Below are positions 33,451 through 33,673 of a stretch of 33,673 bases of DNA, piece by piece. Source of the DNA: Fusobacteriales bacterium (GTDB lineage: Bacteria > Fusobacteriota > Fusobacteriia > Fusobacteriales > Fusobacteriaceae); assembly GCA_020063625.1 (NCBI GenBank), contig JAICDD010000014.1:1-33673 (forward strand), in the 5' to 3' direction. Position numbers and translations under genes: made by a program. The notes beneath the pieces are model-generated. The model was not told the origin of the DNA. It made no database searches and saw only the letters and a program-made list of their open reading frames with translations. Positions within the stretch are counted from its first letter, which is position 1; each line of letters starts with the position of its first letter.

Positions 33451-33673
33451 AGTAAATAGTGAGAAGTTAAGAGTAAGAAGTGAGAAGAATTGACAATGGA
33501 AAATTGATAATTGAAAATTAGAGAGAAAAGATAAGACTTTAAAAATCAACGCAGAGTAACAGAGTAATCAGAGTATCGCAGAGAAAAAGATTAAATAAAT
33601 TTATCCACGGAAAAACGCGGATTAATAAAATTACACAAAGAACACAAAAGTAAAAAAAGCAGGACCACAAAGG
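33451..33673. repeat. Repeat-word mosaic at the right end, inverted relative to the left end
   Basis: No gene is visible. The stretch has the GTGAGAAG/GTAAGAAG word (33451-33489), the AATTGAAAATTAG word (33509-33521, an exact 13-mer shared with 201-213), and a compound segment at 33546-33651. That segment matches the reverse complement of 264-373 in word order (TCAACGCA, CAGAG units, CCACGG, GGATT, ACACAAAG). A terminal ACCACAAAGG also occurs at 249-258. Confidence 0.75.

Noticed and set aside
33326-33673. Genomic island boundary or integration site at tRNA-Arg
   Set aside because: No integrase gene, no duplicated tRNA 3' end and no change in gene style were seen; the following DNA is only repeat words.

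Overview
The window is very AT-rich bacterial chromosome, densely coded, with many GTG and TTG starts, strong GGAGG-type ribosome binding sites and U-tract hairpin terminators. The gene set (RNase J, IscR-like Rrf2 regulator, MtaB, RbgA, YhbY, DUF445, MinC, secreted proteins in a diderm style) and the base composition best suit a Fusobacteriota-like organism. That is an inference from content and style; no rRNA or other direct taxonomic marker is present.

Layout. Positions 1-430 hold no gene but a mosaic of short intergenic repeat words. mgsA (methylglyoxal synthase) follows and converges on a minus-strand operon reading small Cys protein -> degenerate Ppx/GppA-HD protein -> ppk (polyphosphate kinase). 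A divergent promoter region leads into a tRNA run (Val, Asp, Phe, Cys) whose first spacer carries a duplicated 46-bp hairpin-rich repeat. A long plus-strand housekeeping block runs from about 5.5 to 23.3 kb: DUF445 protein, secreted multidomain protein, ruvB, Rrf2 regulator, rsmE, mtaB, LytR_C protein, rsfS, MreD-like protein, PBP2, minC, rnj, yhbY, YuiD-like protein, dxs, HD-HTH protein, tlyA and ctpA. It covers recombination, rRNA/tRNA modification, ribosome silencing, cell shape and septum placement, RNA decay and isoprenoid synthesis.

After a strong terminator comes rsmI, rbgA, nadE, folP and an unknown membrane protein, running straight into fliS, a small coiled-coil gene in the usual FliT slot, and a short divergent flagellin-like gene with its own promoter, near-perfect RBS and terminator. 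This three-gene cassette is the most interesting part of the window, since no other flagellar gene is visible. A minus-strand degenerate LytM/M23 lipoprotein faces it. A plus-strand unit of cation/proton antiporter, FIST sensory protein and coiled-coil protein follows. The window closes with six tRNAs (Pro, Gly, His, Lys, Leu, Arg) and a second repeat mosaic that is an inverted version of the one at the start.

All functional calls rest on motifs and family resemblance read by eye; no database search was run.
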